Positions 21,190 to 34,288 of a DNA stretch of 64,000 bases are shown here, piece after piece (position 1 is the stretch's first letter; every line of letters starts with the position of its first letter). Below the pieces are notes generated by a model. The model was not told where the DNA came from and made no database searches. It worked only from the letters and a program-made list of their open reading frames with translations. The translations under genes and the position numbers were made by a program. This DNA is from Oscarella lobularis (lineage: Eukaryota > Porifera > Homoscleromorpha > Homosclerophorida > Oscarellidae): NCBI RefSeq assembly GCF_947507565.1, contig NC_089189.1, positions 372,001 through 436,000 of the forward strand, written 5' to 3'.

Positions 21190-23138
21190 ATGTTGTCTAT
21201 GGTCACACTCGCCTCGATCTTCATCGCAATAGCCTCGTCGAACGATCGTAAGCCTTCAAATTAGCTTATGCAAGCGAATTAGTCCGAATCTACGAGCCGT
21301 AATGCTTTCCCTAATCGCGCGAGAGAGGTGAGATAGCAGGAACGACCCTAGAGGACCCCTCGAGGAAGCAAAGGGCTAAAACTCACAGCGATGTAACCGT
21401 ATACATCCCCAAAGGCGTTTTCCTCATGAAAACTCGCGTCACGTCCGCTTCCTGTCTTCGTTTAGCTTGCGAAAACGACGTCGCTATAATTTTTCCTCGC
21501 GATATCGACAAATGGAGCAATTGCAGTCACATAAACGGTTCCCTCACAATCGAAGACCTCGATCCAACAGACTGCAATCAAACAAACTTGCCTTCATTGT
21601 CTCGCCTTCGTAACGTCACTGGATACGTGTGGATACGAAATCTCTACAATGGCTATCAGAACTTTTCTGACCTGCTACCGAATCTTACACACATTGGTGG
21701 CAGGAAAAAAATTCCTCAAAAAAGGGGAAATGGAACCTATACGTTTCTAATCACTGGATCGTCGAAACTTGCGCCACCAAATTGGAATATTACGTTGGAG
21801 AACGGTTGCACAAATATTTCTTCAGTTGTTTTTCAAGGGAGGAATGGTACAACTTGCGACAAATGCGGCGACGGGGGAGAAGGATTCTATTGTCCCCCGT
21901 CTACGTGCGAAGGAACCTTTGTTATTAGCAGTCTCAACGATTTGAAAGCCGTCCACGGATGTCGCGAAATTGACGGCGGAGTTGTTTTTTCCGTGCCTCA
22001 TCACGACGAAGAAGATTCGCGTCGCTTTAGGGCGTCTCTGGGCGAAATTGAGCGCATACGCGATTATCTCGTCGTCGCGAATACGGACGATTTGGAAGAT
22101 TTGTCGTTTTTTGGAAATCTCAAATCGATTGGCGATGGAAATTCGTCTCGTTTGTGGGACAAAGAGTAGGATTTTATAATAAAGGAGTCTAAGAATGTTT
22201 AAGTTGTTGCGTTTTTCTTCTAGGTACGTCCTAGCCATTTATAACAATCACGAATTGAAGCACCTATGGGGCGAGGATAGAGACGTCACCATTGACAACG
22301 GTAGCGTGCTTGTTAATCAAAATCCAAAGCTGTGTAGAGTTGATTACAAGGCATTGAATCGCTCGACAATTGGTAGCGGCAATTCTCTAATTGGAGATTG
22401 TAAGTTTCGCGAGAATTAGGCAGTTTTAGAACCCTCAGAGTCCCATACCCTATGCGCACTAATTACGACTTTTCTCCAACTTTTCTCTCTCTTTCTTTTG
22501 CCTAAGGTAACGTTGAAGTCGTTTCGAGACTTAATCTGACCGTGGAGCCGGTCAATGATAACAACACGTATATGTTACCATCTGCGAGTGTTAGTTGGTC
22601 ACGAAATGACAGCGGTCACAAAATTCTGAATTACAAAATTACTCTCGCTAAATTGGAAGATTCGGATGACACTGACTACGAAACGGAACGCTGTGGAGAT
22701 GCGCTATTAGCAGAAGAGTTTGATGACGAAAATTGGTACAGCTAGTACACTTGTATATATAAAAAAATAATCTCTGATAGGGTTTACATTGTTGATGGAG
22801 AAACGACGTCTTATAATATCACGGATTTATCTCCCAATTCTTCTTATCTCGTCCACGTGCGCTCGTACGTTTTCCGCGGCTCCCAAGACGACTCGGACGT
22901 CGCTGATTGCTCCAACGTGACGCCTTTCCGTACGAGCGGACATCATCATGATAATCCATTCGCCTTTTTGACGACAAACTCTTCCGATCGTTGGAATTGC
23001 AGCTCGCTGTCTACTGACGTTCAATTGGGCAAACAATCAACGAATAGAAAATACATTATCAGATTGAGGAGGATAGATGAAGAAGACTACAAGGAGTACA
23101 AAGAATACGAAGAAGAGTACAAAAATGACGATGACGAT

Positions 23139-23170
<32 letters not shown>

Positions 23171-25538
23171 TGACTATTATTCCTATTACCACTATTCCTA
23201 TTACTATAGCGATTACTACGACGACTATTGTCCTTGCCAAGACGGTGACAGCGTTACCGTCATTAGAGATGGTCCGCTTTCCGACAGCATAGCACAAAAA
23301 GCGAGTTTAATCAAGTCAAATGACTCTACGGCGGCCCCATCGTTTCGTCACCTTGACGTCAGAGATCTCAAGTGGTGTTCGCATTATTTGATCGAGGTTA
23401 AAGTGACGGGAGACGACGGAATCACGTGCAGTCGCATGTGGAAGCGCAGAGTGATTAAAACTAGGTTTGCGTGTAAGTTTAAGGTCTTAGGCTGTTTGAT
23501 CAATAATTTATACTCGTTTGTGTGTAGGTAAAGAGGCTATAGGTGAAGAACTAGAAGTGTATTCATCTATCAAAACAGATGGAAATTTATCGGTAATATA
23601 CGCTCTAGTGCATAAGCTAAAGCACGTGTTAATTCGCCTATAGATTCAATGGTCTAATCCGGAAACTACACTATGCGGGGAACGCTACAATGTCTCCTTT
23701 GACTTGTCGAAATTCGGCGTCATCCGTTCAGATTTTCACGTCGCGAGGGGTTTTTGCAATTCTTCGATTGGAGAAAAAATTCGAAATTTAAATTTGCTAA
23801 ACTGCTTGAACGATACTGATGGGAATTCAGTCACGTGCAACGTCACAAATGTCAAAATGTCCAAAAGGAGACGAATTTATCAATGTGTTACGGTTGGCCT
23901 TGATAAGAAGAAATTCTCGGATCATTTAATATTGAAGGCCACTATCAATGGAAAATATGACTTTTTCATTCGCATTGACATAACTTCGACGTCAACGTCA
24001 CCAAATTGGATGACGATGGTGGTTGGCTTAGTGCTGGGCGGAGTTATTTTAATCATCATCGTCTCTATTCTCCTCTACTGTTTCTACAGACGGCGAATGA
24101 AACGGTAAGAACACATTAAAAAAGTTTCCTTATTAATACCGATTATATGACGTCATATTTTTGTAGTCGGAAACGACCTCCTAGCGAGTTTGCTTCCTAT
24201 TTCGACATGGGGGACTTTGATCCCAACTCCTCTTCCTACGAGCCGGACGAATGGGAAATAGAACGCGAGCGCGTTAGCGTGAGCGATTTATTAGGCGAAG
24301 GGGCCTTTGGGCAAGTATTTCGCGGCGTTTTAACCAAAGACAACAGGCAAACGCGAGTCGCAGTTAAAGTGCGCCAATCCTTATAGTCCCCCAAACGAAA
24401 ATAATTTTAATTATGCTCAGAGCTTACGCAGCAAATCGCACAGCTACGAAAAAATTCTTTTTCTCAGAGAAGCCTCCGTTATGAAGTACATAATCAAATA
24501 ATCTTATTAATTAGATACCCTTTATATATATTTATTTAGAGAATTTGATTCTCCTTACATCGTTCGTTTGCTTGGAATTGTCTCTCAAGGCGATCCGGTT
24601 TACGTTGTCATGGAGCTGATGGATTGCGGCGATCTCAAGTCCTTCCTTCGCTCCATTCGTCCTCCAGTAGAAAAATAGTTCTTATACAGGGGGGTTATCA
24701 TAGTAAATTGGGTTTCTAGAGCGAGTCTTCAGCCACTGCTAGTCCCAGGGAATTTCCTCTCTCGCAGACAAAAGTTCTAACTATGGCCACGCAGATTGCA
24801 ACGGGAATGGCCTATTTGACGGAAAAGAAATTCGTCCACAGGTAAAATCAAATAAATATTAATCTGTTTTATTAGATAGAAAACGTGTTTAATACACAGA
24901 GACTTAGCCGCGCGAAATTGCATGGTATCAGAAGACGAAGTCGTCAAAATTGGAGGTACATTAATATAATTTAAAAATACGATTTATTTCAATTTACACG
25001 CACGTGACAGATTTTGGCATGACCCGTGACATTCATAGAGACGACTACTATAGAAAACACGGAAAAGGTTAAAATAGAAATTATTAATTTAAGTTTTTAA
25101 TGTATTGATGCAAAGGCCCTATGCCTGTTCGCTGGATGGCTCCCGAATCTCTTCGCGACGGCATATTTACTCATTGTTCTGACGTTTGGTGAGAAAAGAC
25201 GCGAGAAAATAGATTTAAATTTAATTATGTGGGGCTCCAAGGGCTTTTGGAGTTGTTCTCTGGGAGATTTCCTCCCTTGGGGCTCTCCCTTACCCGGGAC
25301 TTTCAAACGAAGACGTTCTAGTGCAGGTTGGAAAGGGGAAACTACTCAATGTGGACGCCTTAGTGGGAGTGCCTTCCCTCCTGTAAGTCTCCTCTACTTC
25401 TATTCATTTTTTTCAATGTTTTTATTCAGGAAAGAGGCGATGAAGCGCTGCTGGGAGTACGATCCGTCGCAACGACCAACGTTCGTGCAAATTCTGTGCG
25501 AACTTCCCGCCCTGGACGGCTGTGAAGCCGAAATTTGA
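21190..25538 (+). CDS. Insulin-receptor-like tyrosine kinase, copy 2
   Basis: Tandem duplicate of the gene at 16173-20725, with the same 16-exon plan, signal peptide (MLSMVTLASIFIAIASS), L-type domains, fibronectin-III-like part, membrane helix and kinase. The kinase motifs are intact ([49 protein letters not shown]). The ectodomain exons differ clearly from copy 1, while everything from the exon around 23470 to the stop, introns included, is nearly identical. The Asp/Tyr-rich run is longer than in copy 1 (16 consecutive Asp). Both genes end with DGCEAEI. The ligand is unknown; an insulin-like peptide is one possibility, but the reduced Cys region argues for caution. Confidence 0.92.
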
Positions 25539-26075
25539 TTGTGAGTATCCCCCCTAAGGCTATAGAAGCACTGAAACGCGTTTCTAAGGAGATAGCGACT
25601 CGGCGTTTCAACCCATTAGAATTAGAGGGAATTATTAGAGTCTTTTCAGCCCATTAGAATTAGAGAGAATCATTGGAGTCATGCATTATTTGTACGCTCA
25701 TTTCTAACGCGCTTTAGATATCAAATTTTTTATCCAGTGCATGGTATGACTTAGAGAACACTTAATATAAGGATTATACCTGCAAAAAATGTACGATTCG
25801 ACGTAAGACCACCGAAAAAATCTTTTCCTATTTTAATTAATCATCTTATATTAATATAAATATCAACTCCAGGACACAGACAAACACGGAAACGAGACGG
25901 AAAAACGGACGCAACGAGAAAGAAAAAAGGAAAATTTTTACACTACAGAAGAGAGAACACGCAGAAAAACTTCCTCCGGACTTAATATTGCAAAAGAAAA
26001 GAGAGAGAGACACACCCACGCAATACTACAGTCAAGTACAAAAGCACCCCGCCCCTCTTCTTATGACGTCATAAT
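25539..26075. other. Intergenic between kinase copy 2 and ZFAND
   Basis: Starts with the 3' region of copy 2, in which CCCATTAGAATTAGAG occurs twice (from about 25612 and 25651) where the copy 1 region has it once. The rest is A-rich and looks like the 3' untranslated region of the minus-strand ZFAND gene. No gene was seen. Confidence 0.5.
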
Positions 26076-26971
26076 TCATATTTTCTGCACTTTGGCAGCT
26101 ATAACGGCGGGATTCTTCTTACTCAATTCGGCGCGCGCGTCGGCGGCGTAATCATACGGGCATTCGTGTCTATCTGAGTAGCGATGCATGGAACAGAAGA
26201 CGTTGCCACAGTGACACTCGAATCCCGTCAAACCGACTTTTTTTCGACATAAATGACAGCGATTGCGCTTCGATTTTTTCGGCGGACTCGACGCGACGGG
26301 AGTCGTGTCGGTGGGCGTGGTCGAAGGTGGGCGTGGTTCCGTTGCGTCGACGTCGTTTTCGTCGTCGTTTTTCGATTCGATGACGGATTGGAGTGGCGCG
26401 TTCGCGTAGTCGGGCGACGAGCGACGAAGGACTTTTTCCGAGAAGGTTCGCATCGTCGCGGAACCTTCGGAGGGTGAGAACAATGAGACGCGCTTCCCTG
26501 GGAGAGGCCCCGATCGTTCGATGCGACGCGTCGGGTGCGTTTCTATTGATTTTCGACGCGAGCGTCCGCGATCCCCTATCTTTTTCTTTCAGAAAAACGC
26601 GAGATCCTCGAAAGGGGCCCCACCCGCAAAACCCCGCTCGAACGCCGGCGAAACGACGAAGAACGATAGAAAAACCAACGTTAATCAATCCCAAACGAGA
26701 CTTGGAAATCGGGGCCCCCTTCCTCGTTTCGTCCCCCTTTCGTCCCCGTTTCGCTTTCGCCCCGTTTCTCACCGACCAACGGCGACGGCGATCCCCGACT
26801 TGACGTACCGAGAGACGTAGCGGCCGCGGCAACCGCCTGTTCTTCCATTTTCGAGATCGTCTCTTCTTTATGGCACTTGGAGCACATTCCGTCCGTCGCG
26901 GCGCTCCCGTAGAAACCGCATCCCGCCTTGCATAGAGACGGCTTTTGCGTTTGATTCGCGTCACGTTCCAT
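26076..26971 (-). CDS. ZFAND5: A20/AN1 zinc finger protein, ZFAND5/6 type
   Basis: ZFAND5/6 proteins bind ubiquitin through the A20 finger and act in proteasome activation, stress response and NF-kB control. Two exons, 26971-26809 and 26497-26076, join in phase to 194 residues. N-terminal A20 finger: [21 protein letters not shown]. After a Ser/Thr/Pro-rich linker comes the C-terminal AN1 finger: [19 protein letters not shown] then [17 protein letters not shown], ending AKVQKI, the classic family end. The ATG at 26971 ([12 protein letters not shown]) matches the family start; the frame is open further upstream but probably as leader sequence. The symbol could equally be ZFAND6. Confidence 0.92.
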
Positions 26972-28707
26972 TGGCGAGAGATGAGGTGTTTCGATACGCT
27001 TCTTTTTTTTTATTTCGCGAATGAAGAAGGGGGCGTAGGCTGTTGGGCTTTCGTGTCGTTTCACCGGTGATCTGACTGCGGGATCGACGCACGGCGTAGG
27101 TTCTGACTGGGACTCTGGGACTCTGGCGACTGTGACGTTTGTTTTTGAATGCGTGACGTCATGGACCATTTTTGGAAGCATGAGACAGGAAGTCAGCACG
27201 TGGTTTAGCTCTTACGTCGAATCGCGTTCGGATTAATCCGCAACGAGGTACCCCCACCCTTTGTTCGCGGGATTGAATCTCATAAACGGTCGTTTACTTT
27301 GCTTATTTGTGTGTTTGTTTTATTAGCGCACGCTAGTTTTTACATCCGGTTTGGCGTTCGCGAAGACTTTATGATTAGGAGAAAAATCTCTGGAAGATTC
27401 TGTTTCCAAATATTACGTGCTCGTCGAATGTGCCAACGAGACGCTATTGTTGGCTTTTGAAAAGCACGTGCATCAGCACGTGAGAGCGTCATTAATCCGG
27501 GCATCGCTAGAGAGGAACAGTTGAGCAATCAAGCCGAGTTCAAGCAAAGCGAAACAACGTGACGCGGCTCCTGTCGTTGCAAGGAAGCGCCGAAACGTCG
27601 AAACGCTCGCAATCGGCATTCACAGTAAGCCCGTCCCCAGCATTAGCACCTCCCTCCTCACACGCGCCTCGATCCCACCGCCAAACGAAAAACCAGTCAA
27701 AACGCCGGGCACGGGACGTTCGTCGCGATGGTCTGGTTCGCAAGCGCTACGCGTTGCCAGGGCCTCGCACCTGTCCCGTCGCTCTGCGACACGACGTAAA
27801 CAGCGCGTCGCCTCGAACGGGCCAGGAGGGCTGGTCGTGCACGCATACTTATGCAAAACGGGCGGCGCACAACACACAAAACGCGATCTCCCACGCGTGC
27901 GAGACGCGCGCCGCTCGCTCGCGACCCTAAACACGCCTCGCGAACGCAGTCGATTCCGTTACGCGCGCGCGCGCGATAATCGCTGTCTTCGCGCGCGGGC
28001 GAGAGATCGAAAGACACGTCCGTTCTTTCTCCACGCGCGGAAGTCGGCTTTCTTTCATGTCAATCACGACGATTTGTGTCGTTCTTCATATCTCTAAGAA
28101 TTCGTGTATAGTTCGCGTCTCCCGCGCGCGCGCGATTTCTAGTCCTTTCTCTTTTCATTGAGCCGCGGCGTCTTTCTCTTCGGTCGCCGCCAGAGCGGCG
28201 GCGGCGACGACGATCGTGCCTCTAATTCACTTAGTTCAACTCGAACCTAAGTGTCGAGGTTTTTCCTTGACCTCAGGGCTCCGCTTTCTCCCACCAATAC
28301 TAACACGTAACAAAGACGCTAGCCGCTTTGTTATTTTGCATGCATTTGAAATCGCGTGGGCGTCTTTCGAGCCGTCCTTTTCGCGGATAGAACGGATTTT
28401 CGAGAAAGGATCGAGAGGGAGAAGCCCGTGACCCCACTAGCCAGACTGACTAAACATCTGGACTACTCCTATTCTATTAGCTCGAACGTCCCACGGGTTT
28501 CCCCCCAGTCGACGATCAGATCGCGAGGAGATCGCCTTTTTTGAAGAGACCCAGACTCCCAGTGCAACCCACCTGACTGACATTCCCCTCTCCCCCCACG
28601 ATTCACTCAGAACGCCGGTCGTACTTTGATCTGGTCGACAAAAACGGCGTTTAGGCGCGCGTTTGACGCACGAGCGATATCGCCTATCTCTACATAAACA
28701 CACGGCC
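26972..28707. other. Intergenic, CpG-rich, divergent promoters of ZFAND and MCC
   Basis: About 1.7 kb between two divergent start codons. It is rich in CpG, with a (CG)n run at 27963-27974 and another at 28120-28131, and has a GGCGGCGGCGGCGACGACGA tract at 28196. Several short frames are open on both strands, but none shows a domain, codon bias or splice context that I can support. Confidence 0.5.
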
Positions 28708-28714
28708 TATATAG
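28708..28714 (+). promoter_or_regulatory. TATA box of MCC gene
   Basis: TATATAG lies 36-42 bases before the ATG at 28750, with a pyrimidine-rich start-site context (CCACTCGCAGACTC) between. This implies a very short 5' leader. Confidence 0.5.
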
Positions 28715-28749
28715 AACGCGGTTGTTCCACTCGCAGACTCTCCTAAATC

Positions 28750-31700
28750 ATGACAACAACGCTCGACCTTAAATTCGACACGGCGAGCGTCGATTCGCTG
28801 AGCGTGTGCGCGACGAGCGTCGTCACCGAAGCGACCCCATCGCGCCCAGTGCATCGCTCGGAAACGACGTCGAACGAAAACGCAAACGCGACGACGTCGC
28901 CGCGCGCTAACGTCGTCGTCAAAGAGCCGACGATGTCGACGGCCGAAGAGCGACGCGCCGACGCGTTGGAGGAGATTCTTCGTCGCGGCAAATTCGACGG
29001 GTGGGGACCGAAACGGCATTCGTTTCCGGCCGATTCGCCGCCGAAAGGCGTCGCACCTGGAAAAGGTGTCCGTTTCCAAGACGACGGCGAGTTCGGACTC
29101 AAAGCGGAAATCAATCGTTTGATGCTGAGAAAGAAGGAAGAGACGGTGAGATACATATATATATATAATATATTCATATTACATTTTTGAAGATAAATAT
29201 TTTTAGAGTCACAATAACTCGAAAGGAGAATCGAAAGTGCGGAAGGAACGAGTCGTCGATTCATTGGAAAGTGTTCTCGGAATGGCTGACGACGAGGAGG
29301 AGGACGACGACGACGACGATGACGTCGACGAAGACGACGAAGAAGAATCGTCTCAATTGTCGACAATCGCCGAAGTGAGTCTCGTGTGTGGGCGTGGTTT
29401 TGATTTCTCCGAGGCGGGGCGTCGCTTTGTTGTAACTTTTTCCGCCTCTAATCGCGTGTGACGGCGACTGGGGTAGCAGAGACGATTCCCTGGCGGCCGG
29501 ACGAGGTCGAAGCCGACTGCCGTAGCGGCGCCTGTGAAGGGGGGCGAAAAGGGGGGGAGGAGGAGAGATTAGGAAAACGCGTGGGGTCGCGTTGTTGTTG
29601 TGACGGTGGCGATAAGTGAAAAAAAAATCGATCTAATATTTCGCTGAAAAATTTGTCGACGATCTCGACGAAATAATGCAAAGGGGGGTTGGGCAGTTTT
29701 TTTTTCATACATAAAGCCTCGGCTCCAGTGGGACATTATTCCGAAGGGGTTCCCCTGTGGGAGGAGTGATGCAGCGCGTGAGTAATGGGTGTCGGACGAA
29801 ATCCAGGGGTGGCATTGTTATTGTTTGTCGATTTTGAGAGGACCCACAGCTTGGGTCCGAGATATTGATCTCTGTTCTCCTCTTAGGATCTCGAAGGCGA
29901 GAAGCAAATAGCGGCGTTGCAGGAGGAAAAGGATCAGCTCGACCACGAAATGCGGCGTCTACGAAACGAGCTGAGCGACGAGAAGAATCTACGCGTGTCG
30001 ACGGAAAAAGAACGAGACGTGCTCAAGACGAAGGCAAGACCCTTTTTTTCAAATCATCGTAAGCTATTAGTCGTTTTAGATTCACACAGTCGAGGAGGAA
30101 GTGAATCGACTTCAGAGGGAAAACGAGCAGCTGTGGCTGCGACTCGAACGGCGATCGCGTTCGCGCGAAGGATCGACGGAACCTCGGCCCGCCTTTCCGA
30201 CGGGAACGACGGCGACGACTCATCCTCATCATCACTCTCACCATCCGCATCATCCTTCGTCTCGTGGCGGCGGCGGAGGCGGCGGCGGCGGCGGCGGAGG
30301 AGGAGGAATACGATCGTCCGCCCTTCCCAATTCTCAGCTGGCAATCAGTATGCCGGACGTGGCGAAAGGAAGCGAAGGGTTCAAGCCCTACGGAGGTGAG
30401 AGGGTGATCTCTATGAGAGCTTGAGTCCTCTGTAGAAGGTCCATTGTCGATCCTTTTGAAATATGTAGTTATAGTCTCGCACTTCGTTTGGAGATAGTCT
30501 TGAATATAGTCGCGCAAATAGGATTCTCCTCGATTAGATGGGAGATAGTTCACAGACAGGATCTTGCTGGACTCACGTAGTATAGTCCCCTACTCTTGAA
30601 AATGCATGCTAACATTCCAGATGTGATCCCCTAGCTCCTATATATAAGCATGTGGTCCCCGTGTCGGCTTTTAGAACAAGGAAGTCGAGCGTTCGTGTCC
30701 CTGGCCGCAGAATCCATCTAACTAGCATTTCATTTGGCTCGTGGTTTCTCCCGCCCCCCTCGTAATTGCTCGTTCTCATTCATACCCCATTGACATAGCT
30801 TTTGCCCCTAAGCTTGTTCCCCTTTTCTCGTGATTCGGTTTGCATTCAATTTTGGCGACGGACACGCGCTCCTAATCTCGTTGGAGAGACACTAATCAGG
30901 AGATCCAGTGTATTCATATAGTGCTACGTCACTCGTTTCAATTAATAAACGTAGTGACGTTCCTTCCTTCTCTCTCTCTCTCCCTTCTCCCCATCTAAAT
31001 GCATAGAGCCAGTGTTCAATTATTAGCGAACATCTGGCTGCTGTTGATTTTTCTCGTGACAAAACGCGGATTATTTGTATTGAATATTCCTGCCCCCAGG
31101 CAACTTCAATGCTTACACGTGCAATGCATCAACACAAAGCGCTAGATAATCGCAATCTTGTTCTCTAATTTCCCATACAATAGAGGCACCTGGCCGCATG
31201 ATGCTCTACAGATATGTATCAATATTTGCACTAACGCGAAGTCTGTTCTCTTTCACAGCAGCCGTCGGAGATAAACGAAATTCAGCTCTGACGTCATCTA
31301 ACACGTCTCTAACGCACGCCAGCGGTTCCCTAGCAGCGCTCTCCCCAAACGGAAGCCAAACGAACTTGGACGCCGACCCGGAAGTAAGGACACGCTCCCC
31401 CTCGAAAACTAATTAATTAATTTTATTTTTTTATAGGTTCAATTAAGCGCAGATCTACAACGCTCTCTCGCCGAATCGCTACGCGGCTGCACGAGCGTCC
31501 AACAGCTCCTCCAAGCCGTCCTAGCGCACGCTAACACCATCCAAGGAGAACGCACGAAACAAGCGCTACTCGAACGCGATCGTCTCAAATCGCGTCTCGC
31601 GCGCGCCGAAGCCGAAATCGACCTCCTCCGACTCAACGTCGCGGAATGTCGCGACTTCGCCGAACGCTACAGCCTCGCGTCGCGTCAATTCGAAGCGAAC

Positions 31701-34072
31701 GCGACGATTCTCGCCGCGTGTCTCGCGTTCACCACGCGCGTCGCCGCGATCTACGAAAAAGCCGTCGCGCTGCTCGAAGCGGAAGAGAATCTCGTCGCCG
31801 TCGCGTGCCGTCTCGCCAAGCAGCCGAATCCGCGCGAAATCGTCGCCGCGGCGCTGAAACAGGATCGCGGTTTGTCGTCGGAGGGTTTGAGCGCTGCGCG
31901 GCACGTGACCGCGCGCTTGCGCAGCGCCGAAGCCGACGCTCGCGATCTTTTGCAGTCGTTTACGTTCGGGAGCCCCACGCACGACGGTTCGTCGAGTCAA
32001 ACGTCGGGGTATTCGTCCGACATGCATTATTGGGACGATAAGTCGCCGATTTTCAGTCGAACGAGCAGTAATAGCACGAGCGGGTCCGTGAATGGATTGG
32101 TCGCCTTGGATACGGACTCCGCCCTTCATGACGTCTTGACGAAATTGAAGGATCAGGCGATGGGACTGAAGTTACAGAGAACGAAACGAGGTATTTGGGG
32201 GAAAGAAATAGTACGCATACCCCTTATAGTCTATGGTAATGTCCCTGAGAGCTCCAAACCACGGTTATTCAACGTGAATATCACGTGATTGCTACAGAAA
32301 TATCAATTATTCACCATGAATTCATAGGATTACCTTAGAAATTAATTTTTTCTTTTCGTTTTTCTTAGAGAGGGCATTAGTTGACGTTGAAATTGAGGGT
32401 TTCCCGGACGTTCCTCCGGAATTGGCCTGTTTCAATCCTCACGCTCAAATCGAACGCGATTTCGAGCACGCGCTCTTGCTACTCGAACTCGCCACAGTCA
32501 AAGACGACAAAGTCGATTTGAAGGTAAATCCCCCCCCCAAAAAATGAAAAATCAATAATCCGTATTTTTTTTCTTTCTCTAGGCTAAAACGTATCTACAG
32601 GAACAGGAACTCAAATCGTACGAACTTCAAATGAACACGTTCGCCGCTCAAGAACAATCCTACATCGTTCACATCGAACATCTGAAATCGGAGGTGAAAG
32701 ATCAAACCCGGAAGAAGCGTCGTCTTCAGAAAGAACTCCGCGAACTCCAGGGAAAACGACCAGACACTCCATCTCAATCACAGGTAAAAAATCAGGAGGG
32801 GACCCTTACCTAAAATCCCAAGACAATCATATTTAAAGGTTCCTGATCATTTCTCAGACTTCCTAGCTCTAATCCAGAGGTCCCCTAGCTTTAATTGCCC
32901 TTCCTGCAATCATATTTAGAGGTTCCTGAACTCTGGTCATTTCTCAGACGTTGTCACTGGTAGCTCACTTCTTCCACTCGTAGAGGCCTCCTAGCTCTAA
33001 TCCATTATTTGGTAGAGATCTCTGAGCTCTAATCAATTCTACTTTCTCCACTGGTAGAGGTCTGTATCATTTGATAAAGGCCCCTGGCTCTCATTTTTGT
33101 TCTAGTCCTCACTGGTATTATTTGATAGAGGTTCTCGGCGCTCTAACCAATTCTCAGACTTCATTTCAGAGGTGCCCCACTGGTAGAGGCTCTAGTCCTC
33201 ACTGGTATTATTTGGTAGAGGTCCCCCTAGCTCTAAAAAAAATTCTCAGACTTGATAGAGATTTTCCCTGCTGGTATCGTCTCGTAGAGGCCCTCTCCTC
33301 CTCTCTGATTCACACGAGAGGTCGGCTCTAGTCATTTTTCAGACTTCTAGCTAATCCATACTGCAATCATTTGAGCTCTTGTCAATTCTCAGACTGGTGG
33401 AGGGCCCCTAGCTCTGATTCATTATTTGGTAGTCAATCCTTAGTCATTTGAGCTCTAGTCCTCACTTGTATTATTTGATAGAGGTTCCCCAATTCTCAGA
33501 CTTCATTTAGAGACCCCTCTCCCCCACTCTGACTTCCCCCAAGTATTGCCTATCTCGTAGGACGATCGTTCGACGTCGTCCAGCGTTCTCTCCATGAGCC
33601 GAACAATGTCCCTCGATCGTCCCCAGCCCGCCGGCTCCTCGAACCCCTCCCCGACGTCGAGCGCCGATCTCCAGGCGACTCAACTCCAAAAAGAGATCGC
33701 CGAATTGCAGCGACGCGAGCGTTCCCTTCGCCTACGAAATCACGAGCTCGCCGAGAGTCTCGAACGCTACACGAAGAGTTTTCAGGCGAAAAACGATCAG
33801 CAGCAAATCTACGAGGCCGATTTGAAGCGCGCGCACGATTCGCTTGTGACCGCTTATAATAAATTGAAGAGACGCTTTCAACTGCAGCAGAAACTCCACG
33901 AAGAAGAAATCGCTTCGTTGCGTAAGGAAATCGTACGCGTCCAATCAGGGGTAAGGAAGCATTTCTCGCGCCGATTTCCTATAGAGAATTTTGCCCTCTT
34001 AAGGATATTGTTACTCAGAAGGCGGACAAACTTCGATATCTTGAATTTTCGCAAGAGGAAACGCAGCTCTAG
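28750..34072 (+). CDS. MCC: MCC homologue (colorectal mutant cancer protein family)
   Basis: MCC is a coiled-coil, PDZ-binding scaffold linked to cell polarity, migration and Wnt control. Ten exons (28750-29145, 29207-29374, 29887-30033, 30080-30395, 31259-31383, 31437-32190, 32369-32523, 32583-32783, 33561-33950, 34004-34072) join to 906 residues in phase. MCC signatures: LAESLRGCTSVQQLLQAVLA, the core AAQEQSYIVHIEHLKSEV, and near the end LERYTKSF then DLKRAHDSLVTAYNKLKRR. The protein ends FSQEETQL, a class I PDZ ligand equivalent to ETSL of human MCC. Also present are an Asp/Glu run (about 29296-29350), a His/Gly-rich insert (30220-30305) and several coiled coils. Exon 3 ends with a GC donor (AAG|GCAAGA). 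Intron 4 is large for this region (863 bases). Confidence 0.92.
32784..33560. repeat. Degenerate repeats in MCC intron 8
   Basis: Short phrases recur without strict order across about 780 bases: CACTGGTATTATTTG, TAGAGGTCCC, CCTAGCTCTAAT and TTCTCAGACTT. The intron looks like an old scrambled tandem array. No coding sequence. Confidence 0.6.
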
Positions 34073-34288
34073 ACGTGCATTTTTAGATTTTTATATAGTA
34101 TTACTGTACGCTTTTTATTTGGAAAATTTTTCACCGTACTAGGATTTGATTTTTTTAGCGGCGAGTTTAGAGATTGTATAGGAGGGGTTTGTGACATTGA
34201 AATGACTTAACTTGCTCTCTGGGGATTATTTATTCAATGCAACACGTGACTTCACCTCGCACGTTCCCCGTGAAAACGCACAAGGCGG

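Noticed and set aside
23037-23297. Hydrophobic Ile/Val-rich frame on the minus strand
   Set aside because: It is the complement of the GAC/GAT Asp repeat of kinase copy 2 and lies wholly inside that coding exon.
27540-28097. Several overlapping frames between ZFAND and MCC
   Set aside because: CpG-rich promoter DNA gives long Arg/Ala-rich frames on both strands. None has a domain, a signal peptide or a consistent splice context.
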